From positions 75,829,696 to 75,893,695 of the forward strand of contig NC_084801.1 of assembly GCF_963169125.1 (NCBI RefSeq): a DNA stretch of 64,000 nt, written 5' to 3'. The notes beneath the pieces were generated by a model. The model was not told where the DNA came from. It saw only the letters and a program-made list of their open reading frames with translations, and did no database searches. This document shows positions 1-10,822 of this stretch, piece after piece (the first letter of the stretch is position 1; every line of letters starts with the position of its first letter). The translations under genes were made by a program, and so were the position numbers. Origin of the DNA: Humulus lupulus (taxonomy: Eukaryota > Streptophyta > Magnoliopsida > Rosales > Cannabaceae).

Positions 1-32
1 TTGAGGACCGGAGTTCAGCACCTGTGGCGGCT

Positions 33-269
33 TTAAGGGGGGAACTCGCCGGCGTCTCTCGCGGGGGCAGCTGCTGACCTCGAACGATGCTCATCAGGTG
101 GGACAGTCGGGGACAAGGCCTCCCTTAAACCTTCGGGAACCCCTGGCTCCTTTGATGCATGCACATTTTCGGGTGGCGAAGGATTCTTCATGGAGGCCTT
201 CAGTTGATCTCCATCGAGGTGCACCTCAACCTCCCGTGGTTCTCTCAACCGCTTAGAGTGTCTCGACAT
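33..269 (-). pseudogene. N-terminal gag fragment of a minus-strand Tat-like retrotransposon
   Basis: A 78-codon reading frame starts MSRHSKR and lies just downstream, on the minus strand, of a PBS and an LTR edge. That is where the gag of a Tat-like element begins, and the intact element in this window starts similarly with MVTTRSK. The protein is charged and Pro/Ala-rich, with no recognisable domain in the part present. It stops at a TAA (33-35), so the gag is either interrupted or frameshifted before the window edge. The rest of the element lies left of the window. Position and composition are seen; the lineage is inferred. Confidence 0.5.
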
Positions 270-313
270 TTTTACTACCAGAATCGATGGAAGAACAGCG
301 GCTTGGCACTTAT

Positions 314-336
314 CCTTCCCAAAGAAGACGCCAAAC
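314..336 (-). promoter_or_regulatory. Primer-binding site of the left Tat-like element
   Basis: On the minus strand the LTR edge is followed at once by GTTTGGCGTCTTCTTTGGG, which resembles the TTGGCGCCGTCTGTGGGAA type of PBS region common in plant Tat elements. The position directly inside the LTR end supports it. It differs from the PBS shared by the other three Tat-like elements in this window. Confidence 0.55.
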
Positions 337-2308
337 TATTGACGGTAAGAACTCGTCAACGAAATATGGATGGAAATTTCAGAAACTTAAATTAATATCT
401 AGAGAACACAAATGACCTTATAGAAACTTGAAGGAAAATTTCAAGTAGAAATAGAAAATAGAAAGAAAACTCGTATATTGCCCTTAGATCAATCTGATTT
501 TACAAGAATTTTCCAACACCCCTCAATGATGAAGTGAGGTTCCCTTTATAGTGGGCTCTAGTGGCCGCTAATACATTGTGATCCCAGGGGACCAGATTGT
601 TCACAAGTACATTGTTAGGGGAGTGGTATCAGACGTAGTGGCATGGGTTGTGGAGCAGAAGGTTGTGGTGTCGGCTTCAGTACATGGTCAGAATATGTGG
701 GAGCACCTCCACCTTAGTACTTGAATGTGCCTCCATTAATTATTTAGTATGAGTATCAGAGATTGGCTGGTAAGGACCACACCATGTTCGTAACTCGTAC
801 AACCACGACTTGTCTAATATGGACACAATATCCGTGCTTTGTCTTCTTTTAGTTGATACATATGTTCCATACCCCTACATGCTCCTCGCGCCCCATAGAT
901 GTTTTCACCTTTTCAAGATGTGCCTATACATCAATCCACCATATATCGTGTTAAGCATCACACTACTTGTGGCCTTCGTGGACGTACACTTGCGAAGCGT
1001 TGATCAGGTGTGTGTCATGAAGACCCAGGCAACTGAAGCTTCCGTGCGAGGCATGAGGCGAGGTGACTTCGCGGAAGCACTGGGAGAGATGGCTCCGCAG
1101 TGGGACTGGCACAATGGTCTCGCGTGGGTGCATGGTGCGTGGGCGAGAGGGTCTCGCGTGGGCGTATGGTGCAGGGACGAGAGGGCCTCGCGTGGGCGCA
1201 TGGCGCGGGGACGAGAGGGACTCACGTGGGCGCATGGCGCGAGGGCGAGAGAGCCTCGTGTGAGCGTATGGTGCGAGGGCGAGAGGGCCTCACATGGGCG
1301 AATGGCATAGGGACAAGAGGGCCTTGCGTGGGCGCATGGCGCAGGGGCAAGAGGGCCTTGCGTGGGTGTATGGTGAAGGGGCCTCGCATGGGCGCATGAG
1401 GCATGGGGGAGGGGCCTCGTGTGGACGCAGGGCGCGAGGGCGAGGGGGCCTCGTGTGGGCGCACGGCGCAGGGGTGAAGGGGCCTCGTGTGGGCACACGG
1501 CGCGGGGGAGAGGGGGCCTCGTGTGGGTGCATGGTGTGGAGGCAAGGGGGCCTCACGTGGGCGCACGGTGTGACAGCGAGGGGGCCTCGCGTGGGCGCAC
1601 AACTTAGGGGCGAGGGGGCCTCGCGTGGATGATGCATGACACAGGGGTGAAGGAGCCTCGCATGGGCGCACGATGCTGGGGTGAAGGGGCCTCGTGTGGG
1701 CGCATGGCGCGGGGGCGAGGGGGCCTTGCGTGGGCACATGGTGTGGGGGGCGAGAGGGCCTCGCGTGGGCACACGGTGTGGCCGAGGTGTGGCTCGTGAG
1801 ACAGTGCGCGACACTTAGGCATGGGTCCATAAGACCTTCTCCGAGGTAAGCGAGGTGAAGTGAGCTTGGGCCTCGTGTGGGGTGAGACAAGTCAATCTCG
1901 CGAAGGCCTCACGTAAGGCCTGAGTCTTTTAGGATCATGTCCAATTTGCGATGTTCACATCTGGGATATTAAATATGACAGACTAGTCATAAATATACGT
2001 ATAAAGGTTTCTCGAGTCTCTAGGGCTCCGCGTGTATGCAATATACTTGAACTACCATGAGTTGGATATCTCCTCCAACCTCATGCTTCGACAGTTGTTT
2101 TAGTATTTTGAGCTCGCGCTTCATAGCCTCCGTATCCCAAGATCGGGTTAAACCCAGGACGCCTAACACCACGCGTGACCACATGGAACTCGAGTTGTCC
2201 ATGTGGAAAATAAGTAGATATCATTCCCTTGGTTATTTTTCCGTATATTTATTTTCCAACTGTACCCGAGCTGAGTGAATGAACACAGGCTAAAATTAGG
2301 GTACAATA
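337..2308 (-). repeat. LTR (5' LTR) of the left Tat-like element, with an internal minisatellite
   Basis: The proposed LTR starts TATTGACGG next to the PBS and ends GGGTACAATA, giving inverted termini TATTG/CAATA. Its last 60 bp resemble the end of the solo LTR at 46726-47411 (spaced blocks TTCCAA, TGTACCC, AGCT, AGTGA and AGGGTACAA). Canonical termini would be TGTTG/CAACA, so both ends carry a transition. At 1972 bp it is long because a GC-rich tandem array occupies about 670 bp of it. Only one end of the element is in the window, so no TSD can be tested; the bases after it are GACCT. Confidence 0.5.
1117..1789. repeat. GC-rich minisatellite, about 20 units of about 34 bp
   Basis: Units follow the pattern GGCCTCGCGTGGGCGCATGG then a G-rich spacer of about 14 bp (GCGCGGGGGCGAGAGG type). 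I count about 20 units, mostly 33-34 bp, with one short unit near 1356-1380 and one longer near 1618-1654. Units differ by scattered changes, mainly C/T in CG contexts (CGCG, CGTG, CACG). Long open frames on both strands here are a by-product of high GC and a period not divisible by three. It lies inside the proposed LTR. Confidence 0.9.
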
Positions 2309-4534
2309 GACCTAATTGGATTATTTCTGGTAAAGAATAATTTGGTATTTATTTTTGTGATAAAATATATAAAATTAGCATGAATATATTTTTTTCTAAA
2401 CAAGGAAAACAATTGAATTAATTTAATTCGGTGGAATTAAATAGATTTTGCATAATTGATTGATTGGTTTTTTAATTAATTAATTATGATTTGTTTAACA
2501 TTTTAATTTTTACGGAAATAAATATGTTCATGCATAAATTATGTCGCAAACCATATAGTATTTATGCTAGGCCAATCTAATTAAACATAAAATGTCATGC
2601 ATCATTATTTGTCATTTTTGGAATTGAACATAGACGATTGGTTTAATAGTGATGGCACATTATTTTAGATAGTGGGTGACATATAAATTTTTTTTTTATA
2701 ATAAATTTGGTTTTATTTGGGCTCATTGAAAGTGTAAATCTCTTGTGGGTGATTCTACTTGTGAATGCTCATTTTCTTTACATGATTAAATGAGCCTAAT
2801 CATTTAATGACTATTAATAAGATTGAGGTTCAAATTATTGTCTTTCTTGACTTGTATGATGTGGACGTCGTTGTAGTGGGACAAACATATTGATCCCAAC
2901 CTCCCTCCATACAAGCCCAATAGTTATGGTCCGTTTACTTTAGTTGAACTTAGTCGTATTAGCTTCTTCTTTAGAAACTTAATAATTGATTTGAAAAATA
3001 TTAAATCTAAATTAATTTTATTTAGATTTTGAATGGGTAATTTGGAGTTAATGGAAACTTTTAGACTAAGGTTTATTGATTATCTTGATAAGTTGGCAAA
3101 CCTTAAGTTAATAAGTTTTAGAAATTAAATACTAAAAGGTAAAAAATTTAATGATCTTAATTAGAATACGATCTTCACCATTGATTAAACAAGGTAAGAA
3201 TCTAGTAGGGCCTTTCGGTGTATTTATTTTGTCTCCCTGCGGACAGTGTTTACTAGATTTGTAACAAGGTTAATTTTGTTAGGATAGATTGTTGAAGATA
3301 TGTTTTAGTATAGACTCACCCCGACGGTGACGATTAAGAATTAAGTCTATAATCATCAACTGCATGGGTTTTTGTTCATAAAGTGCAGATTAATTGTATT
3401 CATCACATTGATTGAGTATGAAGGTAGTGACTGAAAAGTTGTACACTTTCCATTAATTGAGATGGATCTCTATTTAACTAAGTGATTTTTTTACTATCGC
3501 TTATCGGGACACTTGTTTCATGGATAGTTAAAATACCTTAGAAATGAATAGGTGATATGTGTTTTTTGAGTATGTTGCTTATCTATGAACATTTCAATAT
3601 ATGAACTATTTCAGAGTTTTTTGTTTATTGTTTGGACTATAGCTTATTATCACAAAGTTAATATGATAATTAAAAAGTATTAAACTCTTGATAATCTCAT
3701 AAATAATGGAAGAGTGACACAACTTAAGACAAGGGAAGAGATGACCTTTCTTGAGAGAAACCCTAATTACATAAAATCATAAAGTTATGATTTAAGGTAA
3801 TATTAAATTAATGGAGATGAGCATAAAGGCTTGACACAATAGAATTGTTTTCTAAAAATCTCTATTCCTAGCCTCCCATAATCTATTGCTTGAAGCTAAT
3901 ACAATGGTGGGATGAGTCTTGGGATTAACAAGCATTGTCTTCAAACAATTGAAGCTTTCTTAATGAAAATATTGGAGAAAACTAGTCATCTTTGTGAGTT
4001 AAAGAAGAAGTGGGTTTTAGAGAATGAGAGAGTGTAGAGTGATCAGTTCACCAAAGTCTCAAATGAACCCCTCATATGGTGTAAGAATTACCATTAGTGT
4101 TAAACAATGAGATTAGATCATTTTAAAATAAGTTTTGAAGCTGAAACACATAACTATACAGGTCCGTACAGACAACACACGTGATGACTAGCTTGTATGC
4201 AAGCGATGTGTTGCCTAACAGGTGAGGAGTTGCCTGTGTGGTTTGTTGTAAGATAGGTGATGCAACGGCTCTCAACAAGCAACACAACGCCTCTTACACT
4301 GACTTTTGACCCCGTACATTGTCCCAAAACACCTCCAAATGCCACCAAACTTTTTGGATATCTTTATACACTACAAAGAAACATTTCGAACCCAGAAGGA
4401 TAATTTTAAAATGCCTACAACAAAAGTTATCCTGCTCATGTTGGCTTTATTGAAATCGTTATGATTTTGCACCTCTTTGTGAATAAATAATATCACTGTG
4501 TATTTAGCCAATCCTGAAAATCCCCCACTTAGTT
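2309..4534. other. AT-rich interval with no gene seen
   Basis: No coding frame, tRNA, LTR edge or terminal repeat is convincing here. The sequence is AT-rich with short homopolymers. The stretch 4370-4534 looks a little like a decayed LTR of copia type (text around GAACCCAGAAGGAT), but I found no paired edge. The last five bases (TAGTT) are the left target site duplication of the next feature. Confidence 0.5.
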
Positions 4535-7230
4535 TGTAATGCCCTTGATAGCCAAGACCATTATACAGTATAGTTTAAATAGTGTTGGACTTGCTAATCA
4601 CGTCATTTGGACATAAACGTGTTAGTAAGGTTAATTAACGAGTTAGGGTTGAAAGATTTTGATCGTAGAAATAGTTGTTTTCATTAAAAGGTTTGAGTTT
4701 ATACATGGGATCCAAAAAATAAGTGTTTACAAGGCATTTAAAACTCTAAAAATAATTACAACTTAAACCAGCCTAAGCGGCAAAATCAAGTTTGGCTCTA
4801 GTCTTTGTTGATCCCTCGGTCGTGGAGGTCGTGCAGCTGTAAATGTACACGCCACCCGTAAAGCTCTCCAACTCACTGCTGATCTAGCTTTCCCTTTCCC
4901 TTTCCCTTACCTACACCACATAGCACTCGTGTGCCAAGGCTCAACAAGAAAACTTAATTTACAACACAAATGAACAATAGTATATAAACAGTAAGTGGCA
5001 GTCTAGCTTGCATGTCAACATGCATCTGCTGCCAGTTCTTAGGGAATGGTCGAGGGTTTTGACCCTGATTATCATCTATAGCCTTGATCTCAACGCTAGC
5101 TAGTCGAATTGATCGCCTTAGTGGCATAAATCTCCAAGTATATCTGCAATCAACGACTCGGCTGATCACGCAATGATAACATGTTTTTGAAATCACCACA
5201 CGGTTGTGCAAGGCATGTTTTTGTTCTCTCGGTCGTGGCGATCGAGCAGATGCAAATGTACACACTTCCCCGAATGCTCTCCAACTCATGGCTGGTCCAG
5301 ATTTCCCTTTCCATTACTTGCACCACATTGCACCCGTGAGCCAAGGCTCAGCAAGAAAACTTAATTCACAACACAAATGAACAACCCTATACAAATAATA
5401 AACTTAAATCATTCAATTCAATAATAATAGAACATAAGCAATAATCTAGGAAATGATAATGTCCTTTATCCAACATGTAATTCAATCTTAGCATTCAATA
5501 CAGTTACTTAGTATCGTTCACGCCTAGCATCCTTAGGTCGAGTCCTCTGGTTAAACATCTGACCCCAGAACATTGAGGCCAGGCTGGGTTCTGCACGCTT
5601 AAAGTCAGTTCTGGCATCCTTAGGCTGGACATTTAGATCAAATATAAACAAATGAATAGATTTCAGAACATGCAATCGATTGCGTCACAAACAACCATGC
5701 CTATCTAGATATTCTTAAATACAGATATATAGTCACAATCTCACATATAATCATATTCGATAATAGGGAGCAAGCCTCGATCACAACTCAGGTTCAATTC
5801 TCTTACCTTGGGTCCCGAGCTAAAAGTGTAAGGCGATCCTGAGTACGATCCATAATCTTGAGCCTTAGAGGTATAACCTAGTCACAAAGCAATAACTGAT
5901 AACCATTAAAACCTAAACTAATTAAAAGCTTCTCAATAATATATTAGCCTCTAGCACTTCGAATTCTACTAAACCGGGTAGTAAAATCCTTTCCGAGCAC
6001 TTAGGTTTGAGTTCTCAAGTCGAAAAACCCTGTTTGGCCAACATTCCATATTTGAGCCATGACTCTTGTCAGAGGCGCCATGACCTTCTACAAGTCAGAG
6101 AGCAACCTAGGCATTTTCATGGACACGCGTCGTGGCGTGCTCTACCCAGCACTTCGGTGCAAAGATGGTTGTGAAATCCCTTTAGCCGTTCTGGGTTCAT
6201 GTGGGCCGCGATGCCCAAGGACATCGCCGCAGTGCGACCGTAAGAACTCAGAAACTTCAGTATTTTCCCTTCATTTTCCCATGCCAAATTCACTAAAAAC
6301 TCAACCTAAACAGCTGCTAAACACAGAATTCAGTCTAGAACTCCTAATCACACAACATAAGCAGCATTATTACCCCTAAAACTAACCAAGAATCCTATCC
6401 AATCTTAACAACCAAGGCTAGAACAAAACTCAGTTAAAACCTATGGTAACAAGGGAAATTCATAGAGAATTCAAGTTGTAAAGATTACCATAGAAAGGAT
6501 TTTGACCCCTGAGCTAAATCCCCAATAAACTTAGCCTCAATCATCAATTTCCTATGCCCAACTTCTCAAGAACTCCAAAATCTTCCAAAGCACTAAGAAG
6601 AGAAGAGAGAAACGAGAGAGGGAGCTAAGAGATTGTACTTTTTTGATTTCTAGTTGTTTTGTTGGTCTCTTAATTCTATCCTATGCCTAGAGAATGTCTG
6701 AAATGCCCCTAGACTTATCCTTGGCCTATTAATGCATTTAAGGGCAATCCCATCATTTACTACATTTCCCTTTTAATCCTGACGTGCCCAAATAATCACC
6801 ACATAACTACCCGTTACCCGATCAATCCCAAATGTGCACTAAGTCCCCAAAATACCCCTAGGCTCACCTCGAGATGAGCGTTTAACCCTGTTGTGAGTAT
6901 TCTGCCAATCAGCTCACTAGGATCGCCTAGATTCGAATGCTCCAAATATATTCACATAATGATGTTGTGTTAGTCATTTAACACATATAATCACATTTAT
7001 ACCCCCAATAGGTCAAAAATTACAAATATGCCCTTATTAACAGAAACGGGCCCACATGCATATTTAATACACGTAAACATGCACATATATTCATATTACC
7101 ATATAAATCATGTGTGTCACATAGTCACACAATCAATCTATTAATTCCACAAATATATATATATCCAATTATGCCATCCAAGCACACTAATCATGGCACT
7201 AAGCCTTATTAGCAAATTTGGGACGCTACA
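4535..7230 (-). mobile_element. Rearranged Del/Tekay-type element reduced to LTR-gag fragment-LTR, with TSD TAGTT
   Basis: The unit starts TGTAATGCCC and ends GGGACGCTACA, and TAGTT flanks it exactly (4530-4534 and 7231-7235), so it is a genuine insertion unit. Read on the minus strand it runs from an LTR 5' end (7230) to about 5219. It then has 5' leader and gag start sequence (5218-5002), then LTR sequence again from about 4987 to 4535. The two LTR parts overlap by about 170-180 bp (4807-4987 and 5219-5398). PBS, most of gag and all of pol are missing. It is either a full element with two deletions or a template-switch product inserted as such. Confidence 0.75.
5002..5127 (-). pseudogene. 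Del-type gag N-terminal fragment inside an LTR remnant
   Basis: Reverse-strand translation from the ATG at 5125-5127 gives MPLRRSIRLASVEIKAIDDN and then NWQQMHVDMQARL. This matches the gag start at 43325 in the same window (PRRSVRL, then the QNPPLVPENWQKILADMKARL type text). The upstream leader, 5128-5218, also matches 43265-43324. Homology ends abruptly at about 5002, where LTR sequence resumes. The fragment is not functional; it marks the chimeric structure of the surrounding LTR. Confidence 0.75.
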
Positions 7231-8040
7231 TAGTTAAATACATCTTCCACCTTTACCCCAACAGATATTAGAGCATAAAATAAAGTGCATTTCAGCTTGA
7301 ACTTTAGTTTAGTGAAAATACTACAAAATTTTATCAAAATGCTATGTATTTTTAAAATATTGAAATGAGCATTCCAAGTGATAAAACTGGTAGTGTCTCA
7401 CACACCTTTACCTGATTACGTATGTATTTTGCACTTTCTGCGCTCAATATTATTATGGCCTTGTGCTCATCCATTAATGAAGCATCGGGAGAGAAAACTC
7501 CTACTCTCTTCAGAGGCACCTCCACCAATAGGTTCATATAGGTGACATCCTTACAACATCTTTGCTACCTTTAGAGATGTTTGTTGCTCTTTGTGAATGC
7601 ATAAAATTTTCCAAGAGGTATCAAAAGTAGAGCTTACACTCGAAGGGTCATGCACTTACCCATTTGTAAATTGTATCGCACACCCTCATTGAGGTTAAGC
7701 GGGAACATGCCTCTATGTGAGATGGGTCTACATTCAACACGAAGGCCTTCTGTATGGAGGCATTTTTCTATGAGAAGAATCACTTTCCTAGACGCCGCAA
7801 AGTGTGGCCAATGTGAAAGAAAGGCCTCGCATAGCGAGGCCCAACTTGCCATAAGTGCACAAAGTCCTTCTCCAAAGACGCGAGGCCATAGGAATTCACA
7901 AATTGAAACATGTGAACGTGGAGATTGCAATATTGGAGACTTTGTACTTATCCGAGTAAGGTGGAATAAAAAGGATAAGATAGTTTGGGAAAGAAAGAGT
8001 AGTTTGACTCTAGATTTGATAAACTTGTGAGATCCTAACC
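7231..8040. other. Unassigned interval between two Del-type LTR units
   Basis: I recognise no element edge or protein family here. Two short open frames exist (minus 7352-7537 and plus 7650-8030), but neither has a recognisable motif or a partner frame. A perfect 8-bp inverted repeat, GGCCTCGC-ATA-GCGAGGCC, lies at 7823-7841. It could be a filler fragment of another element or non-repeat DNA. Confidence 0.35.
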
Positions 8041-8383
8041 ACGATTAGGCCAGGGTACTACAGATTAGCCTTACCCCAACATGGGTAAAGGCTCATAAGG
8101 TGTTACTAGTACCAATGTTAATGAAATAGGTGTCGAGTACTACCCCTGATTGGGTGAAGAAACCCTGGAATGTCAGTGGGATATACTGTGTAAGGAAGGT
8201 CAGTGGAAATCCTGGATAGAAGAGATAAAGTCTTACATAATAAGATCGTCACTCTAGTGAGGTGTTACAAGGAATAGCAAGGTAAAGGACTAGACTTGGA
8301 AGTTATAGTCAGATTCACAGGACTAGTATCACGAGACGTTTGAATAAATTTCAAGGACGAAATTTAAATAAGGAGGGGATAGT
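8041..8383 (+). other. 3' untranslated tail and polypurine tract of a Del-type element
   Basis: The last 45 bp before the LTR read TTTCAAGGACGAAATTTAAA and then AAGGAGGGGATAG. This is the same arrangement as at 59212-59246 in element E and, reversed, at 36711-36760: a short A/T block and then an AAGGAGGGGATAG polypurine tract directly before the LTR. This marks the following LTR as a 3' LTR. Upstream pol is not recognisable, so the element is truncated on its left. Confidence 0.65.
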
Positions 8384-10682
8384 TGTAACGTCCTCAATTT
8401 TCTATTATGGTTAAGTGCCTTAATTACAATGCCTGGAGGGCATAATAGGATTTATATGTGGAATTAATGTAATATATGTATGATTATGCGAAATAAATGG
8501 TTTATATGGTAATGTGAATATTTATACATGCTTATGTGTATTAAATATGCATGTGGACCCGTTCTTTTAAATTGGGGCTTATTTGTAGTTTTTGACCCGT
8601 GCAGGGTATATTTGTAATATATATATATGCTTTATTAGTGAGACCACAATATTTTGGGGATATAGTTGAGATATGTGGTCTGAGGCGATCCTAGTGCGCA
8701 GATTAGTGAAATAGTCACGATGAGGTTAAATACCCAAATCGGAGTGAGCCTACAGGTATTTTGGGAAACTTAGTGAATATTCAGGATTTACTGGGTAACG
8801 TGTAGTTGTTTTGTGATTAATTGGTGATTAATCCAGGATTTACAGTGCAATTAGAGAATTAGTGGGAAATGCGGCTAATGACCATTTTACCCTTAAGGGC
8901 TTTGAAGGGGGAACTCTTGGATAAGGGGCATTAAGGTCATTTCCTTGGCCTTGGACTACCATAGTCTTCTAGGGGCCTTAGGAGGTTCAGGAAGCAGTCA
9001 GAAAAAGGGAAGAAACACCTAGGCCACTCTCTCTCTCTCTCTTTCTCACACAGTTCTCTCCGTCTCTTGAGACTTAGTTGGGATTTGAGGCTTTTCGGAG
9101 GAGTTTTGCCTAGGAAATTGAAGGCTGAAGCTGGGATTGATTGAGGTTCAGTTCAGGGGTCATGATTCTCAAGGAGGTAAGCTACAATTCTGCTGTAAAT
9201 TCTATGTTTTAAATTCCATTTTTTATGTTGTGGTGTTAAATTTTTGTTCTGAATTTATTGCTTGGGGTTCGTAGCTCAATTTTAGATTTAGCCATTATTT
9301 AGGGTTATTTTTTATGGGTTTAGCTCAGAAAATGCAAGGGAAACGCTGGGCAATTCTGGGCTTTGGAGCCCTATTCTTCAGGCGCCACGATCCTATTTTT
9401 TAGGCGCCGCAACCCGTGTGCATGGAAAGGCTTGGCGGTTCTTTGAAATTGACCAGGCGCTGCAACGTAGGTTGGGGCACGCCGAGGTCAGTGTTCCCCA
9501 GGAGAGAGCCTTCGGCTCTTTGACTTGTAGCGCATCGCGACCCTATGGGCTGGGTCGTGGATCAAATTAAAGAAAATATCCAAAAATAGGTTCTTAAGCT
9601 TGGGAACTCAAATCTAAAGGCTCGGGAAGGATTCTACTACCCAGTTTTATGGAATTCGAGGTCCCAGAGGCTTGTATAGTATTCTGAAGCTTCTAACTTT
9701 AATAGGTTTTGATAGTTATTTGTTATTACATTGTGACTAGGTTATACCGCTAGGGCTCAAGATGGGGATTGTGCTCGGGACTACCATACGCTTGCTGCTC
9801 GGGAAATGAGGTAAGAAAAATACACTTGGGTTGTGATTGGGGCTCGGACCCCTATTGATAAATATGAATACGACTATAACTATCTTTGAGAATATCTTGT
9901 AGGGCATGCGTGTATATGCTACATCTGATAGTTTGTTGTGCAATCTATATGTGAGTTTATCTATTCTGAAGGACGACCTAAGGGTGTTGGGGCCCGATAG
10001 CAAGCGTGCAAAACACAGCCCGGCCTAAGTGAGCTGGGGTTGGCTATAAGACCAGAGGACTCAACCTAAGAGCGTCGGGCCTGAATGTTATAGAAATAAA
10101 CAGAAGAGCTAACTGCACTTAACTAACTGCATTGATTATTGAAATTGGATTATATGTTTTGTTGAGCAGATTATCACTACTAAGCTTATTGCTTATATCA
10201 TGTTGTTGATTGAATTAATTGATTATTGAAATTACTGTTTATATACTATTGATTATTTGTGTCTATTGATTAAAGTTGTCTTGCTGAGCCGTGGCTCACA
10301 GATGCTATGTTATGCAGGTAAGGAAAAGGGAAACCCGGACCAGCCACGAGTTGGCTAGTTTCAGGGGTGGTGTGTACATATGCAACCTACCCGATCGCCA
10401 TGGCTGGGATGGCCTGGGGGGAACTAGGGTTTAACACTGTTTTGCCGCTTAGGATGGCTAATTTGTATTCCTTTTGTCCTTTATCATTCTGTAAACACTT
10501 CTTGGGATCCCGTGTATAAACTCCATATTTTATGGAAAATAATTAACTCATTGATAAAAAAATTTAATACCTAACCTTGATTTAGTCTTTAATTACACAT
10601 TTACGTCCAAATGACTCACTTATCAAGTTAAGCACTATTTTAAACACACAGTGTAACGGTCTTGGCTAACCAGGGTATTACA
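8384..10682 (+). repeat. 3' LTR of a truncated Del/Tekay-type element
   Basis: The LTR starts TGTAACGTCC after a PPT and ends GGGTATTACA, 2299 bp. Internal landmarks shared with the other Del LTRs here are a GAGGCGATCCTAG block near 8682, CT-rich tract near 9030, a TTGCTGAGCC...GGCTCAC block near 10287 followed by GCAGGTAAGG, and TTGGGATCCC followed by a TATA-like string near 10502. It is followed by TTCGA and then the truncated LTR end of element B, so it appears inserted in that LTR. The matching TSD on the left was not found. Confidence 0.75.
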
Positions 10683-10755
10683 TTCGATTTACAAAAAGCT
10701 TACTCTCTCTGTCTCGGATTTCTAAATCCCATGTTGACGAAAAACCGCGTCAACA
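10683..10755 (+). repeat. 3' end of the 5' LTR of Tat-like element B
   Basis: The last 25 bp (TGTTGACGAAAAACCGCG then TCAACA) match, on the other strand, the LTR edge of intact element A, which reads TGTTGCCGAAGAACCGCG then TCAACA. A PBS follows immediately. The rest of this LTR is cut off by the Del-type LTR that ends at 10682. Confidence 0.7.
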
Positions 10756-10777
10756 AATTGGTGCTTTCATTGAGGGC
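10756..10777 (+). promoter_or_regulatory. Primer-binding site of Tat-like element B
   Basis: The text after the LTR end is AATTGGTGCTTTCATTGAGG, almost identical to the PBS region of elements A (24665-24686, minus) and D (50208-50229). I could not assign the primer tRNA by eye. It does not match the initiator-methionine type TGGTATCAGAGC used by the Del elements in this window. Confidence 0.65.
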
Positions 10778-10822
10778 AGATTAGGCGTGAATTCTCACAC
10801 AAGTTTTAACCCAACAATCATC

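Noticed and set aside
810..1890. Several long overlapping open frames on both strands, up to 222 codons
   Set aside because: They read through the 34-bp GC-rich minisatellite. A period not divisible by three makes all frames look alike and open; proteins are low-complexity Arg/Gly or His/Pro/Ala repeats with no start context or homologue.
7352..8030. Possible host gene exons (minus 7352-7537, plus 7650-8030)
   Set aside because: No recognisable domain, no supporting splice pattern, and opposite strands; kept as an unassigned interval.
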